NCBI GenBank assembly: GCA_023424015.1
Contig: JAFAEM010000046.1
Location: 1-37,401 of the forward strand
Direction of reading: 5' to 3'
DNA length: 37,401 nt
Origin: Bacteroidota bacterium
GTDB taxonomy: Bacteria; Bacteroidota; Bacteroidia; Chitinophagales; Chitinophagaceae
Shown: piece after piece, positions 1-8,890 of the stretch
How positions within the stretch are numbered: position 1 is the stretch's first letter
Layout of the letters: every line of letters starts with the position of its first letter
The notes under the pieces: model-generated
What the model saw: only the letters and a program-made list of their open reading frames with translations
Told to the model about the DNA's origin: nothing
Databases searched by the model: none
Made by a program: the position numbers and the translations under genes

Positions 1-86
1 ACTCACGCCTCACCACTCACGACTCACCACTCACGACTCACCACTCACGACTCACGCCTCACGACTCCCGACTATCGACTCACATC
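1..86. repeat. heptanucleotide tandem repeat (ACTCACG/ACTCACC)
   Basis: From the first base the sequence is a run of 7-base units, mostly ACTCACG, ACTCACC and CCTCACG, with period 7 for about ten units before it decays towards the stop codon of the next gene. It lies 3' of the minus-strand gene at 87-2300 and runs off the window edge, so its full length is unknown. The same unit recurs at about 4427-4442. Whether it acts as a terminator or is selfish repeat DNA cannot be told from the sequence. Confidence 0.85.
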
Positions 87-2300
87 TCACTCCTCTTCTC
101 CCATCGCCTTACGGTACGACTTAATGAAAATAGCTCCGAGATTTTTGTAGGGAGGAATATAATCTTCAAAACCCTCTACGGCGGTTTTGGATTTAAACTC
201 CTTCCAGAACGGGATCCAGTCGATGCCGTTGCCGTTCCTGAGCTTTTCTGTCAGCAGTTGAAAGAATGGTTTGTTGATCGCCGTTTTACCAATCTGTTTG
301 GATGCGATGATATGCGCGTCAGAAGATTTTTGCAGGATAGAATCGATCAGGTGGAAGCCGCCACAGGAGCCCATGAATACGATCCTTGAACTCGGCGCCA
401 TATAAGCGATGGTAGAATTGGTAAAATAACTATGACCACGGTGAATAGTAACTGTAGGTTTCAAATCATTTTTCACCAGCCAGTCACCCAGCGCCTGTTG
501 TGCACGATCGTCTTCACCGGTCTCTTCGGGTAAGGGCCTGTTTGCATAAATGATCACCGGCTTTCCTTTGGTGGACCTGATGGTGATCCATTGCGGGTTG
601 CTGCGGTCGATGGACCAGTTGCCACCGCCAAACATGTTTTGAAAACCAGAAAAGATCGTCTGACCATCTTTGTCCCCATAGAAAAATACCTGCGCGATCA
701 CTTCTCCTTTCTCATTGGTGAGCGAGGAGAAAGGCACATTATATACAGGAGGTATCCCCAACTCTTTTGTCAGGTCGATATTCCTGGTTGAATCGGCGGA
801 TAGAAAAAGTTTGTTGAGAATATTATAGATGACGATCCCCTTGGAATTATTCTCCCTTACATTTCTCTGGTAGTTCACCTGCACCAGGTTCAACACCTCC
901 TCCGCCAGCTTTTTATTGGTTTCAATGATGCTGGCATACGAGTCTGCCACATCCACTCCATCTTCCAGCCCTTCTGTTTTTTCCAGGTTACTTACAAATG
1001 CTCTCATCAGGTTAGTCGCGTCATCATGACCTGGGAAAGTTGACAGAAAATTACCCAGGGTGTTGTAAGCGGCAGCCTGGCTAATGAATTTGCGATAGTG
1101 ATCAAACCTCACGCTGAGTAAAAGCGAATCACCGCGGTTACCGGCTTTTCTCATCATCAGCGGGTATACACCATTTGTATAACTCGACGTGTAGATCAGA
1201 CCGTCGCTCAGTACGGCCAGGTAATATAATTCAGGCGCGGTAAGTGATTGCAGGCAACGGAATCGAATCGCGTCGGGTTCATTGTGCAGGCCGTTGATAG
1301 TCGTCACAAAAACATCCTTTGCCTTTTTCTCCAGTTTTGAGGTGAGCTCTTTAAAGGCGATCGCGGTATCCTTATTGATCGCGCGATCCATATAGTCCAG
1401 CTGTGTTCTTACCAATAATTTGTAGTACTGGATCGAATCACTTTCCGCAGCATCGATCTCACTAAAGCTGATCTTTCCTTTCACTACATTATCCAAAAAT
1501 GGGAAATATTGCTGTCCGCTCTTGCTTCTCGACATCCTGACCACCGCCTTTACAAATTCATCGTCGCTGATATTACGGATGATCGAACCTAGTTTGTTGT
1601 TGGCCTGTGCGTAGTCGTAAAGCTGACCGGGGTATTTTTTTGCCACCGCTTTTATCAAACTGTCAGCAAATGGAACATCCGGATTATTCTTTAGCGTGAT
1701 AAAAGTTTCGGCAGGCTTAAGCTGGCAATATTTCAATATCATCAGGTCTTTTGCCTGGTTAAAGCCGGGGTTACGATCAAAGATGCCTGAAGCCAGTACC
1801 ACCATGCCAACATCATATGGCTGATCGGCTAGCGCAGAGACTATACTTTTGTTCGCTTTATCTGCAGCGATACTTTTTTCATATACGTCGAGGAAAAAAG
1901 GAAGATTGAGAATATTCACCTTCCTGCTCCGCCAGTTGTTTCTTACGTAGCGCAGCATATTCGACACACCCGTCAGGTAGTTTACTTTCAGGCGGTGATC
2001 GAGCAGGGAATCAAGTTCTGTTTTTTCCTGGAAATCATCCACGCTTTTCAGGATGGTGCTGGTGATCAGCATATTTATTTCCGGGTTGGTGGAAACCGCC
2101 AGCAGGTTATCCGACTTACCATCCGCATCCATCAGGCTTCTTTGTTCGCGGTCGATATTTTCATGGTTGATCAGTCGTCTAAATTCTGGCTTGAAATCGC
2201 GCTGACGATCTGTATCATTCAAAGCCAGTTGCGCCAGTAATGGTACAGAAAGAATTTGCAGGATAAGTAAAACGGTAATATAACTGAGTTTGGTTGTCAT
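87..2300 (-). CDS. exported protein with C-terminal caspase/CHAT-like His-Cys motifs
   Basis: A 737-residue protein that starts with a signal peptide ending near LLAQ (about residue 24), so it is probably exported. Residues 25-600 are largely helical-looking and match no family I recognise. Near the C-terminus a hydrophobic strand leads into H620-R-G-H623, and about 20 residues later another hydrophobic strand leads into G-S-C646-G-G. A hydrophobic strand then Gly-His, followed by a strand ending in small residue-Cys, is the dyad arrangement of clan CD peptidases (caspases, gingipains, CHAT), with H623 and C646 the likely pair. The assignment rests on this motif pattern only; the protein could be an inactive relative. 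It stands alone: the next gene is divergent. A -7 like element lies just upstream of the start. The gene is certain, the function is not. Confidence 0.85.
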   Translation of the reverse strand: MTTKLSYITVLLILQILSVPLLAQLALNDTDRQRDFKPEFRRLINHENIDREQRSLMDADGKSDNLLAVSTNPEINMLITSTILKSVDDFQEKTELDSLLDHRLKVNYLTGVSNMLRYVRNNWRSRKVNILNLPFFLDVYEKSIAADKANKSIVSALADQPYDVGMVVLASGIFDRNPGFNQAKDLMILKYCQLKPAETFITLKNNPDVPFADSLIKAVAKKYPGQLYDYAQANNKLGSIIRNISDDEFVKAVVRMSRSKSGQQYFPFLDNVVKGKISFSEIDAAESDSIQYYKLLVRTQLDYMDRAINKDTAIAFKELTSKLEKKAKDVFVTTINGLHNEPDAIRFRCLQSLTAPELYYLAVLSDGLIYTSSYTNGVYPLMMRKAGNRGDSLLLSVRFDHYRKFISQAAAYNTLGNFLSTFPGHDDATNLMRAFVSNLEKTEGLEDGVDVADSYASIIETNKKLAEEVLNLVQVNYQRNVRENNSKGIVIYNILNKLFLSADSTRNIDLTKELGIPPVYNVPFSSLTNEKGEVIAQVFFYGDKDGQTIFSGFQNMFGGGNWSIDRSNPQWITIRSTKGKPVIIYANRPLPEETGEDDRAQQALGDWLVKNDLKPTVTIHRGHSYFTNSTIAYMAPSSRIVFMGSCGGFHLIDSILQKSSDAHIIASKQIGKTAINKPFFQLLTEKLRNGNGIDWIPFWKEFKSKTAVEGFEDYIPPYKNLGAIFIKSYRKAMGEEE

Positions 2301-2310
2301 AAGAATAGTG

Positions 2311-2318
2311 CAAATTTA
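2311..2318 (-). promoter_or_regulatory. candidate -7 element of the gene at 87-2300
   Basis: On the minus strand this reads TAAATTTG, a perfect match to the Bacteroidota -7 consensus TAnnTTTG, ending 10 bp before the ATG. I see no convincing -33 TTTG at the usual 19-21 bp spacing. If used, the leader would be very short. Confidence 0.35.
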
Positions 2319-2471
2319 ATGCGCCTGACCCGAAATACATAGTTGCATACGAGCCATTTATAAGACGAAAAGATTCCCCGGGGGTTGCCCATCCGCCCTT
2401 TTTTCTTTTTTATATAGAAAACCGTGCCCAGGTTAACTTATCATTAAGTCTGTGTGAACCCAAATCCAAAA

Positions 2472-2503
2472 TTTCCCCAGCCTGCAAAATCCCTTTAGGT
2501 TTG
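2472..2503 (+). promoter_or_regulatory. candidate promoter of the response regulator
   Basis: TTTC (2472-2475) is followed after 20 bases by TAGGTTTG (2496-2503), fitting the Bacteroidota pattern TTTG-N19-21-TAnnTTTG with one mismatch. It lies 16 bp before the ATG at 2520, which implies a leader of only a few bases. Confidence 0.5.
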
Positions 2504-2519
2504 CTCAAATTTCAACGGC

Positions 2520-3197
2520 ATGGATACGAATAACTGGAAAGTGCTGATTGCTGATGACGAGCCAGATATATTAGAAATTTTGAAATACAACCTCGTTGTG
2601 GAAGGATATGAGGTGATCACCGCGAAAGATGGTGATGAAGCCCTCGAAAAAGCCCACCGCACCCAACCCGACCTCGTGGTACTGGATGTGATGATGCCCC
2701 GAAAGACCGGCGTGGAAGTCTGCCAAATAATGCGCGCCCAGCCGATGTTTAAAGATACCCTGATCATTTTCCTCACGGCCGTCAATGATGAAAGCAGCCA
2801 GATCCGCGGTCTCGAAACCGGCGCCGATGATTATATCAGCAAACCCATCAGCCCCAAGGTCTTTATCAGTCGCGTCAATGCGCTTTTCCGCAGATTGAAT
2901 AAAAAAGAGTCAAAACCTCTCGAGATCGGGAACCTGAAGATCGATCCCGAGCGTTTTATGATCCAGGTTGACGGTAAGGACATCGTACTGGCCAAAAAAG
3001 AATTTGAATTGCTTTACCTGCTGGCGCAAAAGCCCGGCCGTGTTTTCCTGCGCAACGAAATCCTCAACCAGGTCTGGGGCAACGACGTCATCGTCGGCGA
3101 CCGCACCATCGATGTCCATATCCGCAAGATCCGCCAGAAACTGGGGATAGATTGTATAACGACGGTGAAGGGAGTGGGGTATAAGTTTGATAACTGA
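2520..3197 (+). CDS. OmpR/PhoB-type response regulator
   Basis: A 225-residue two-component response regulator, the normal length for the OmpR/PhoB class. The receiver domain (about 6-122) has the acidic pair D12/D13, the phospho-acceptor D56 in LVVLDVMMP and the conserved Lys-Pro near residue 108 (ISKP). The C-terminal winged-helix DNA-binding domain (about 130-224) has the usual KEFELLYLL, NRTIDVHI-like and GVGYKF signatures. It probably activates or represses target promoters after phosphorylation. The likely partner is the histidine kinase at 3319-4362, but that gene is convergent rather than co-transcribed, so each would have its own promoter. A good promoter match lies directly upstream. 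The signal sensed is unknown; a PhoB-like role is possible but not shown. Confidence 0.95.
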   Translation: MDTNNWKVLIADDEPDILEILKYNLVVEGYEVITAKDGDEALEKAHRTQPDLVVLDVMMPRKTGVEVCQIMRAQPMFKDTLIIFLTAVNDESSQIRGLETGADDYISKPISPKVFISRVNALFRRLNKKESKPLEIGNLKIDPERFMIQVDGKDIVLAKKEFELLYLLAQKPGRVFLRNEILNQVWGNDVIVGDRTIDVHIRKIRQKLGIDCITTVKGVGYKFDN

Positions 3198-3318
3198 TGC
3201 TGGGTGCTGGATGCTGGATACTGGATTCTGGATTCTGGATACTGGATATTTGCAATCAGTAGGAAATTTGGGAATATAGGGATCTAGCATCCAGTATCCA
3301 GCATCAAGTATCTAGTAT
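3198..3318. repeat. heptamer repeat with inverted arms between convergent genes
   Basis: After the response-regulator stop codon come about six 7-base units of the form CTGGATN (about 3205-3248). The second half (about 3285-3321) carries the complementary series (ATCCAGTATCCAGCATC and related units), so the two arms can fold into a long imperfect hairpin. Its position between two convergent genes suits a bidirectional terminator, but there is no clear T-run. The period of 7 is shared with the repeats at 1-86 and about 4427-4442, although the unit differs. Confidence 0.8.
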
Positions 3319-4362
3319 CTAGTCTTTCCCCAAAGTGAATCCTATCGTAGTTCCGACATCCTCGCGGCTGCGCACATGGATAGTTTGACCATGGGCTTCG
3401 ATGATGTGCTTGCAGATGGCGAGACCCAGGCCACTGCCGGTGACATCGATGCTGCGGCCTTTATCGGTGCGATAGAAACGCTCAAATATACGCGGGACAA
3501 ACTTTTCAGGAATACCGATACCGTCATCGCTGATCTCGACCAGCACATGCTGCTCGTCGGTATTGTACATACTGGCCACGATGGTTCCGTTTTGTTTGCC
3601 GTACTTGATCGAATTCTCCACCAGGTTCACCAGCACATGCCTGATCTTCTCTTTATCGCCATACACCTGCAGCGGTGATTCACAGCCTTTCTTGATGGAG
3701 CAGCGGATATTTTTTTGCTCGGCCATGATGGAAATGCTTTCAAAGGTCTCACGCACCAGGTCCTGGATGATAAAATTTTCTTTTTGCAAATGCAGCTCCC
3801 CACGTTCCAGTTTGGATATTTCGTCGAGATCATTGAGCAGGTTGGTGAGCCGCTCTACATTGGTAGCCGCTTTTTCTAAAAAACGCCTGTTGACCTCGGG
3901 ATTTTCCAGAGCGCCCTGTAGCAGGGTATCAACGTATCCCTGTATCGCGAATACCGGCGTTCTGAATTCGTGGGAAAGGTTTTGTAAAAACTCCTTGCGG
4001 AATTTTTCATTGGTCTGCAGCAATTCAATCTCCCGCTTCTTCTCCGTGGCCCAGGCTTCCACATCTTCTCTTACTTCGTCAATGCTTTTTTTGGGAAGGA
4101 TGTATTTGTAATAAGTCTCCTCGCGCTTGGTGGCTTTTGTCTGGTAGATGAATTTATAGATCAGTTTTATTTTCCTATAAATAAAACGTTCGAGTACAAA
4201 GGAGAAAAGAAAAAAGCTTCCGAAAAATATCAGCACCACACAGACCGCCACGGTCACCCAGTCTTTTTCAATGATCCAGAGCAACACACCGATGGGTATG
4301 GCCAGCCCGAGGGCGGTGAAGGCGGATAGCTGGCGGGGGGAGATGTTTTTGATGGAGAACAT
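3319..4362 (-). CDS. membrane-bound sensor histidine kinase
   Basis: A 347-residue sensor kinase with two N-terminal transmembrane helices (about 12-31 and 36-58) separated by only a few residues, so it has almost no periplasmic sensor domain. A linker of about 60 residues leads to the HisKA dimerisation domain with phospho-accepting H131 in the motif SHEFRTP. The HATPase_c domain follows with the N box (NLVENSIKYG), G1 box (DDGIGIP), F box (FERFYR) and G2 box (GSGLGLAI), all intact. It should autophosphorylate and pass phosphate to a response regulator, most simply the convergent one at 2520-3197. The small periplasmic part suggests sensing within the membrane or through a partner protein. 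The ATG is followed directly by the first helix. Confidence 0.95.
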   Translation of the reverse strand: MFSIKNISPRQLSAFTALGLAIPIGVLLWIIEKDWVTVAVCVVLIFFGSFFLFSFVLERFIYRKIKLIYKFIYQTKATKREETYYKYILPKKSIDEVREDVEAWATEKKREIELLQTNEKFRKEFLQNLSHEFRTPVFAIQGYVDTLLQGALENPEVNRRFLEKAATNVERLTNLLNDLDEISKLERGELHLQKENFIIQDLVRETFESISIMAEQKNIRCSIKKGCESPLQVYGDKEKIRHVLVNLVENSIKYGKQNGTIVASMYNTDEQHVLVEISDDGIGIPEKFVPRIFERFYRTDKGRSIDVTGSGLGLAICKHIIEAHGQTIHVRSREDVGTTIGFTLGKD

Positions 4363-4379
4363 AGTGCAATATAGTCACT

Positions 4380-4445
4380 AGTCCATAGTCGGGAGTCGTT
4401 AGTCAGGGGTGTCCAACGACTCCGGACTCACGACTCACGACTCCT
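4380..4445. repeat. hairpin plus heptamer repeat
   Basis: Between the kinase start and the rhamnosidase stop codon, GTCGGGAGTCGTT (about 4389-4401) and AACGACTCCGGAC (about 4415-4427) form an inverted repeat with one mismatch. It is followed by period-7 units CGACTCC/GGACTCA/CGACTCA. The hairpin sits 3' of the minus-strand rhamnosidase and could end its transcript. The heptamer matches that at 1-86. Confidence 0.7.
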
Positions 4446-4455
4446 TTTGAACCCA

Positions 4456-6837
4456 TTACTGTAGTACATACCTATTCCCGCCTCCACTCAATTTGTAAAT
4501 ACTCCCCTTCCAAACCAGCCTCCCCTGCACGTTGGGCGGGAGGGTGATGAGGATATGCCAGTCGGCGCCCTGCCTGGTATAGCTGGCGGAGATGCTGCCC
4601 TGGGGATGGGGCATTTCGCCGCTGATCTTGTCGAGGGAGCCGAGGTGGGGTTCTATTTTCACGCGTGCGAAGCCGGGCGCATCGCTGTCGATGCCCAGGA
4701 TGGTGCGGAAGAATTCGATATTGGGACTGGAACCCCAGGCATGGCAGTCGGAGCGGCTCTCGCCTACTTCCGACATCTCGGCCCAGGTGGTAAGACCCAT
4801 TTGGATATTCTCGCGCCATTTGTCGAGCCAGTCGAGGTACTGGTTACCCAGCCCGGCTTTGATCATGGCCCGGTGCAGGTAATATTTAAAATAGATGGTG
4901 GCTTTGCTGATGTTTGTATCCTGCAGCATGGCATGACTTATTTCCTTAGCCTGCGCTTTATCGACCATACCGGTCAGGATGGCGAGGGAATTGGTGTGTT
5001 GTGAAAAAAGGTCTTTCTCCGTGCGATCTGCGAAAAGTTTCAGGCCGGCATCCCAGTATTTTTGCTGGATCGTAGCCTGCAGTTGCGCCGCGCGGTGCCG
5101 GTACTCGATGGCATAGGCATTCATGCCCATGCGTTGCTCCATTTCTGCAGCCAGCTGGTAGGCCCATAATAATTGCAGATCGAGCATGGCGGAATAACCA
5201 TCGGCACCCACGGGTCCACTGCCCGATTCCCAGTGTTTTTCATAGACCCAGTCGGTAAACAACCAATGTGGCACGCCTTTAAGGGAACCATCTTTTTGCT
5301 GGTAGCCGCGGAAGAAGTTAAGCACCTGCCTGGCGCCCGCAAGTTTTTTCTTTACAAAACCGGTATCGCTGCCATAGCGCCAGTAGTCGTGAAGCATGCC
5401 GATATACCAGAGTGAAAATGTCGGGATATACTGTGGGGTGTACGAGGGATGGCGGCTGAGCGTAACGCCTTCGGGCAGTCTCGACTGATCGGCCTGGTTG
5501 ATCGCATTCTTCAGCAGGCGGTCATCGCCGCTATTGTAAAGAGATACCAGTCCTTGTATGCGTGTATCGCCGATATATTGCAGTTGCTCGTAGTAGGGAC
5601 AGTCCATATAAGTTTCGATGGCACAAAGCCGGGCGGTATGCCAGCCGATGGCGAGCATTTTCTCCAGTTCGGGATTGCTGGCTTCGAGACCTGCCCTGTA
5701 TGCAAAGGGGTAGCCGGTAAACTCACTGTAAATATCTTTAATCACGAGTGGCTGGTCGCGGGTAGTTAGTTTCAATTCAACGTAGCGAAACGTACGCCAG
5801 TAAAGCGTTGAAAAAAACTGTTCATCGCTGCCGTCGGCGAGGATGCTGTCCTTTCGCCCCATGATGTATTTTCCTTCCACTTCATTGCGGTTGCCCTTGA
5901 CGGGGTGTTTGCTGTATAAAGCTTCCGCGTAGGTGATGCTGATGCCGGCACCTTTGCCGCCGCTAAAAGCCAGGCTCAGATAGGCATTGGTCAGCGAAGA
6001 CTGGTCGAGCAAAACTGTAGCGCTGGTATTTGCGGGGATGGTAATGGGTGTAGGCTTTGCGGGGAAAGAGGGATCGACACTGATACCTTCTACCCTGCGT
6101 AGTTTATCGAAGCGCTGGTATTTTATCTCCATAGGTGGAAGTGGTGATGGCACCAGCATCCAGCCGGAAATGGTGCCATAAGGACCGATAAAACCTTTCG
6201 GCTCACCCCGCAGGATGGCCCTTGCTTTTTTCCAACCGGTGTCGGAGTACCCGGGTTGCTGCCAATGCCTGGCATGGCGGCTCATGTCCACCTGTTCACC
6301 CGGACCCGATACATAATATGCCGGCAGCCGGATCGGGATGGGTGTATAGCTTTCGTCGCGGGTACAGGTCCAGCTGGTATCGGTATTGCTGATCTCTTCC
6401 AATTTACCCCTGCCCTGCAGGATAAAACCAGTCTGCAGGCTGATCTGCGCCTCGGGTCGCCATTCGGCTTCATTCCAAACCTTTGCGGCGATGATATTTT
6501 TTCCCTGTTCCAGGTGCGGAGCAAGATCCACCGTTTCATAATTCCAGTGATTGATATCCCCCCGTGCCGGGCCCAGTGATGCTAACTGCCCGTTGACGTA
6601 CAATTTATAGCGGTTATCGGCCGACACATGAACGATAAATGAAGAAGGCTTTGTGTCAAGCTCTATCTGCTTGCGAAATAAATAGACGCCATAGGCGGAT
6701 GGCTGCTCGCCGGGAACGGATATCCAGGAGGCGGACCAGCGGTTTTGGAGAAACCGGGGATCGATATTTTGCGCATGGCTATCCTTAATTATCGGAAGAA
6801 GGAGTAATAGAATATAAAGCTTGAAGCGATGGTTCAT
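4456..6837 (-). CDS. alpha-L-rhamnosidase-like glycoside hydrolase (GH78 type)
   Basis: A 793-residue exported enzyme with a signal peptide ending near DSHA (residue 22). An N-terminal beta domain (about 30-230, SWISVPGE and YRLFR-like strands) and a concanavalin-like domain precede an (alpha/alpha)6 barrel (about 385-720) and a C-terminal beta domain. The barrel carries MDCPYYEQLQYIGDTR with acidic residues D412, E417 and D424, and a further E687 in TTWAEM followed by DCHAWGSSP. These spacings (5, 12 and about 275 residues) match the catalytic acidic residues of characterised GH78 rhamnosidases. It should release terminal rhamnose from plant or bacterial glycans in the periplasm or outside. 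No polysaccharide-uptake genes are next to it. Its 5' end and upstream region are repeated, in decayed form, at about 14216 and 34180. Confidence 0.9.
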   Translation of the reverse strand: MNHRFKLYILLLLLPIIKDSHAQNIDPRFLQNRWSASWISVPGEQPSAYGVYLFRKQIELDTKPSSFIVHVSADNRYKLYVNGQLASLGPARGDINHWNYETVDLAPHLEQGKNIIAAKVWNEAEWRPEAQISLQTGFILQGRGKLEEISNTDTSWTCTRDESYTPIPIRLPAYYVSGPGEQVDMSRHARHWQQPGYSDTGWKKARAILRGEPKGFIGPYGTISGWMLVPSPLPPMEIKYQRFDKLRRVEGISVDPSFPAKPTPITIPANTSATVLLDQSSLTNAYLSLAFSGGKGAGISITYAEALYSKHPVKGNRNEVEGKYIMGRKDSILADGSDEQFFSTLYWRTFRYVELKLTTRDQPLVIKDIYSEFTGYPFAYRAGLEASNPELEKMLAIGWHTARLCAIETYMDCPYYEQLQYIGDTRIQGLVSLYNSGDDRLLKNAINQADQSRLPEGVTLSRHPSYTPQYIPTFSLWYIGMLHDYWRYGSDTGFVKKKLAGARQVLNFFRGYQQKDGSLKGVPHWLFTDWVYEKHWESGSGPVGADGYSAMLDLQLLWAYQLAAEMEQRMGMNAYAIEYRHRAAQLQATIQQKYWDAGLKLFADRTEKDLFSQHTNSLAILTGMVDKAQAKEISHAMLQDTNISKATIYFKYYLHRAMIKAGLGNQYLDWLDKWRENIQMGLTTWAEMSEVGESRSDCHAWGSSPNIEFFRTILGIDSDAPGFARVKIEPHLGSLDKISGEMPHPQGSISASYTRQGADWHILITLPPNVQGRLVWKGSIYKLSGGGNRYVLQ

Positions 6838-7060
6838 GGCAGGCGGGCATTTATTTGAAGGGGAAAGTAGTAAAGTTTTGGGAGAGGGGTGTGGGATGAA
6901 TGGCTGTTTTTACGGGAAGCCGTATGTTGTTTTCGTATTTGTTATGACTCTTTACCGTTGATGCTTCTATTCTAACTAGGGTTAGCGAGTGGGGGCTTAG
7001 ATATTTCGAATTGAATTACTATTTTGGAGGAGTGTAGTAGCGGCAATGCAAGTGTTACCT
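6660..7060. repeat. anchor repeat copy 1: rhamnosidase 5' end plus upstream region
   Basis: This stretch covers the first ~60 codons of the rhamnosidase (minus strand) and its upstream DNA, and is the intact version of a sequence found again at about 14216-14540 and 34180-34470, all in the same orientation. Shared landmarks in the upstream part are a block around GGGAAGCCGTATG (6914-6926), TTTCGTATTTGTTATG, and a best-conserved block TTCGAATTGAATTACTATT (about 7004-7022), followed by TTGG. The last block is promoter-like for a + strand transcript. Copy 1 is followed, past GTTACCTGCAAGCCTAAA (from 7053), by the first S1C protease gene. Confidence 0.75.
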
Positions 7061-7327
7061 GCAAGCCTAAAAGACGATACAGCAAGAATGAACGACAGAA
7101 ATAAACATAAAGTGACAGGACAAATGAACCATCAGACAGCCGACCCAAAAGCCAACGCTTCTGTATTTTTATTTTTTCCCACCGCACATTTTTTAAAAAC
7201 AATTTTAGCCAGCCGCACAAATGGCACATTTGGTTTTGCTCGACACACAAACCAACCATTTGCAAAACCAAAAGAGCCATTTTTTGCCAAACCTGCCTCA
7301 AGAACTATAAACTATTCAAATAATATT
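7061..7327. other. AT-rich non-coding leader before protease 1
   Basis: An open frame runs in from 7046, but this part reads like non-coding DNA: low-complexity A/T and ACCAAAA runs and no domain. It contains an exact 18-base inverted match (7188-7205 against 10487-10504) to the non-coding block after the next gene pair, and the opening GCAAGCCTAAA is shared with 10758-10768. I see no gene here. It would form a long 5' leader if the promoter-like block near 7010-7025 is used. Confidence 0.6.
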
Positions 7328-8848
7328 ATGAGCAAAATGCTAAAGCAAATTAAATTAATTCAACTACTAGCATTTGTAGTGATGTTTTTCAACTTCTTTG
7401 CGACAAATGCACAGACAACTAATTTTTATGGTTCAAATAAAGTTCAATCAAGTGGATTTACAGGTGCATTATACGAAGTTAAAATAGACCGAAATAAAGG
7501 ATTTACTTATGTAACAATCCAGCAAGTGCCAACAAGAAATATGTCAAGAATGAATTCTGTAACACCTTCTTTTAATACAAAAATAAAATCAGGTAATTAT
7601 GAAGCAGAATATTTAGGTGTTTTACAAAACGATGGAACTATGCGAAGGTCTAGTTGTAGTGACAATTGGGGATGGAATAATGTGAAAACAGGTGAATCAT
7701 CATATTTTATTACTTATGTTTTTAATGGTGCAATTCCTCCAGGCTTAACGGATTTTTCTCTAATAGATGAAGGCTCTTATTCTGGATGTCGTGGATATGG
7801 TTTTAGTAATTACACTCTTAATAATCCCGATAATCATCCAAAAACAGGTCTTACAGAATATACACTCAAACAAAAAGTAGATGAACAAAATGATGGTATA
7901 GTAGGAATTTATGAACCTTTTGATAAATCTGGATATAAATTAGGTTGCATAAAGGACGGTCAAACTTATAAGCTTGTTTATTTGAGCTATGGCGGAACTT
8001 ATATGAGTTGGTGGAAAGTTGGGGATGTGAAAGCAACTCTACGACCTAGTGCAACAACAGGAGTATTCAAAGGTGATTGGTATATGGCAAATAAATCTGT
8101 AAACTCAGATGCATATATTCTTTTTGACGGAAATACTTTGAAAACAATAGTTGCAGGTGAAGAAAGTGGTTATTTGAAAATGTATCCAACTGGCAGCGGC
8201 TCAATCTCATCAGGCAGTCCAAAATCATCAGGTACAGGCTTTGCAATTTCTTCAAATGGTTACATAGTAACTAATTATCACGTAATAGAAAACGCTAAAT
8301 CAATAGAAGTAAAAGGTATAAACGGGAATTTTACTCGAAAACTATCTGCTAAAGTTGTAGTTTCTGATGAAAGAAATGACTTAGCTATAATTAAAATTGA
8401 AGACAGTAGATTTACCACCCTTGGCACGATACCTTATAATTTTAGAAAGGGAGTTGCAGACGTAGGAGAAAACGTTTTTGTTTTGGGTTATCCATTAACT
8501 ACAACAATGGGTGAAGAAGTAAAACTTACAAATGGCATAGTCAGTTCTAGAACAGGATTTAAAGGAGATATTTCATTGTATCAAATTTCCGCACCAGTTC
8601 AGCCAGGAAATTCAGGCGGTCCATTGTTTGATAAAAATGGAAATCTCTTGGGTGTGATTAATGCAAAGCACTCCTATGCTGAAAATGCAGGATATGCAAT
8701 AAAAGTAAGCTACCTCATTAGCTTAATGGATTTATTACCTGTTACTATCAATCAGCCTTCTGTAAATTCTTTGAACGGTAAAAGTCTAACAGAACAAGTT
8801 AAAATTGCATCTAATTTTACATACATAATCGTAGTTAACGATAAATGA
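7328..8848 (+). CDS. secreted trypsin-like (S1C, HtrA-family) serine protease 1
   Basis: With the start at ATG 7328 the protein has 506 residues and a clear signal peptide (MSKMLKQ..., cleavage near NAQ); the upstream 94 codons of the open frame look non-coding. Three parts are visible: an N-terminal region with paired Cys (about 25-190), a middle beta domain (about 195-285, GIYEPF ... YKLGCIKDG ... WWKVGDVKA) and a trypsin-fold domain (about 297-480). The catalytic triad is intact: H318 in TNYHV, D351 in NDLAII and S429 in GNSGGPL. No PDZ domain follows, unlike DegP. The same middle plus protease domains occur in the protein at 14595, but with a different N-terminus. It ends 42 bp before the membrane protein gene, so the two may be co-transcribed. 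Substrate unknown. Confidence 0.88.
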   Translation: MSKMLKQIKLIQLLAFVVMFFNFFATNAQTTNFYGSNKVQSSGFTGALYEVKIDRNKGFTYVTIQQVPTRNMSRMNSVTPSFNTKIKSGNYEAEYLGVLQNDGTMRRSSCSDNWGWNNVKTGESSYFITYVFNGAIPPGLTDFSLIDEGSYSGCRGYGFSNYTLNNPDNHPKTGLTEYTLKQKVDEQNDGIVGIYEPFDKSGYKLGCIKDGQTYKLVYLSYGGTYMSWWKVGDVKATLRPSATTGVFKGDWYMANKSVNSDAYILFDGNTLKTIVAGEESGYLKMYPTGSGSISSGSPKSSGTGFAISSNGYIVTNYHVIENAKSIEVKGINGNFTRKLSAKVVVSDERNDLAIIKIEDSRFTTLGTIPYNFRKGVADVGENVFVLGYPLTTTMGEEVKLTNGIVSSRTGFKGDISLYQISAPVQPGNSGGPLFDKNGNLLGVINAKHSYAENAGYAIKVSYLISLMDLLPVTINQPSVNSLNGKSLTEQVKIASNFTYIIVVNDK

Positions 8849-8890
8849 TGGTTATGAAAAGTTTCTTCACTATAGAAAATAGAGAGTGTT

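Noticed and set aside
2910..3290. Minus-strand gene opposite the response regulator
   Set aside because: It is the shadow of a clear OmpR-type gene and starts in the heptamer repeat.
4472..5004. Open frames on both strands inside the rhamnosidase
   Set aside because: They are shadow frames of a GC-rich gene whose catalytic motifs are intact in the main frame.
7046..7327. N-terminal extension of protease 1 (open frame from 7046)
   Set aside because: The first 94 codons are low-complexity, overlap a repeated non-coding sequence, and a perfect signal peptide starts at 7328.
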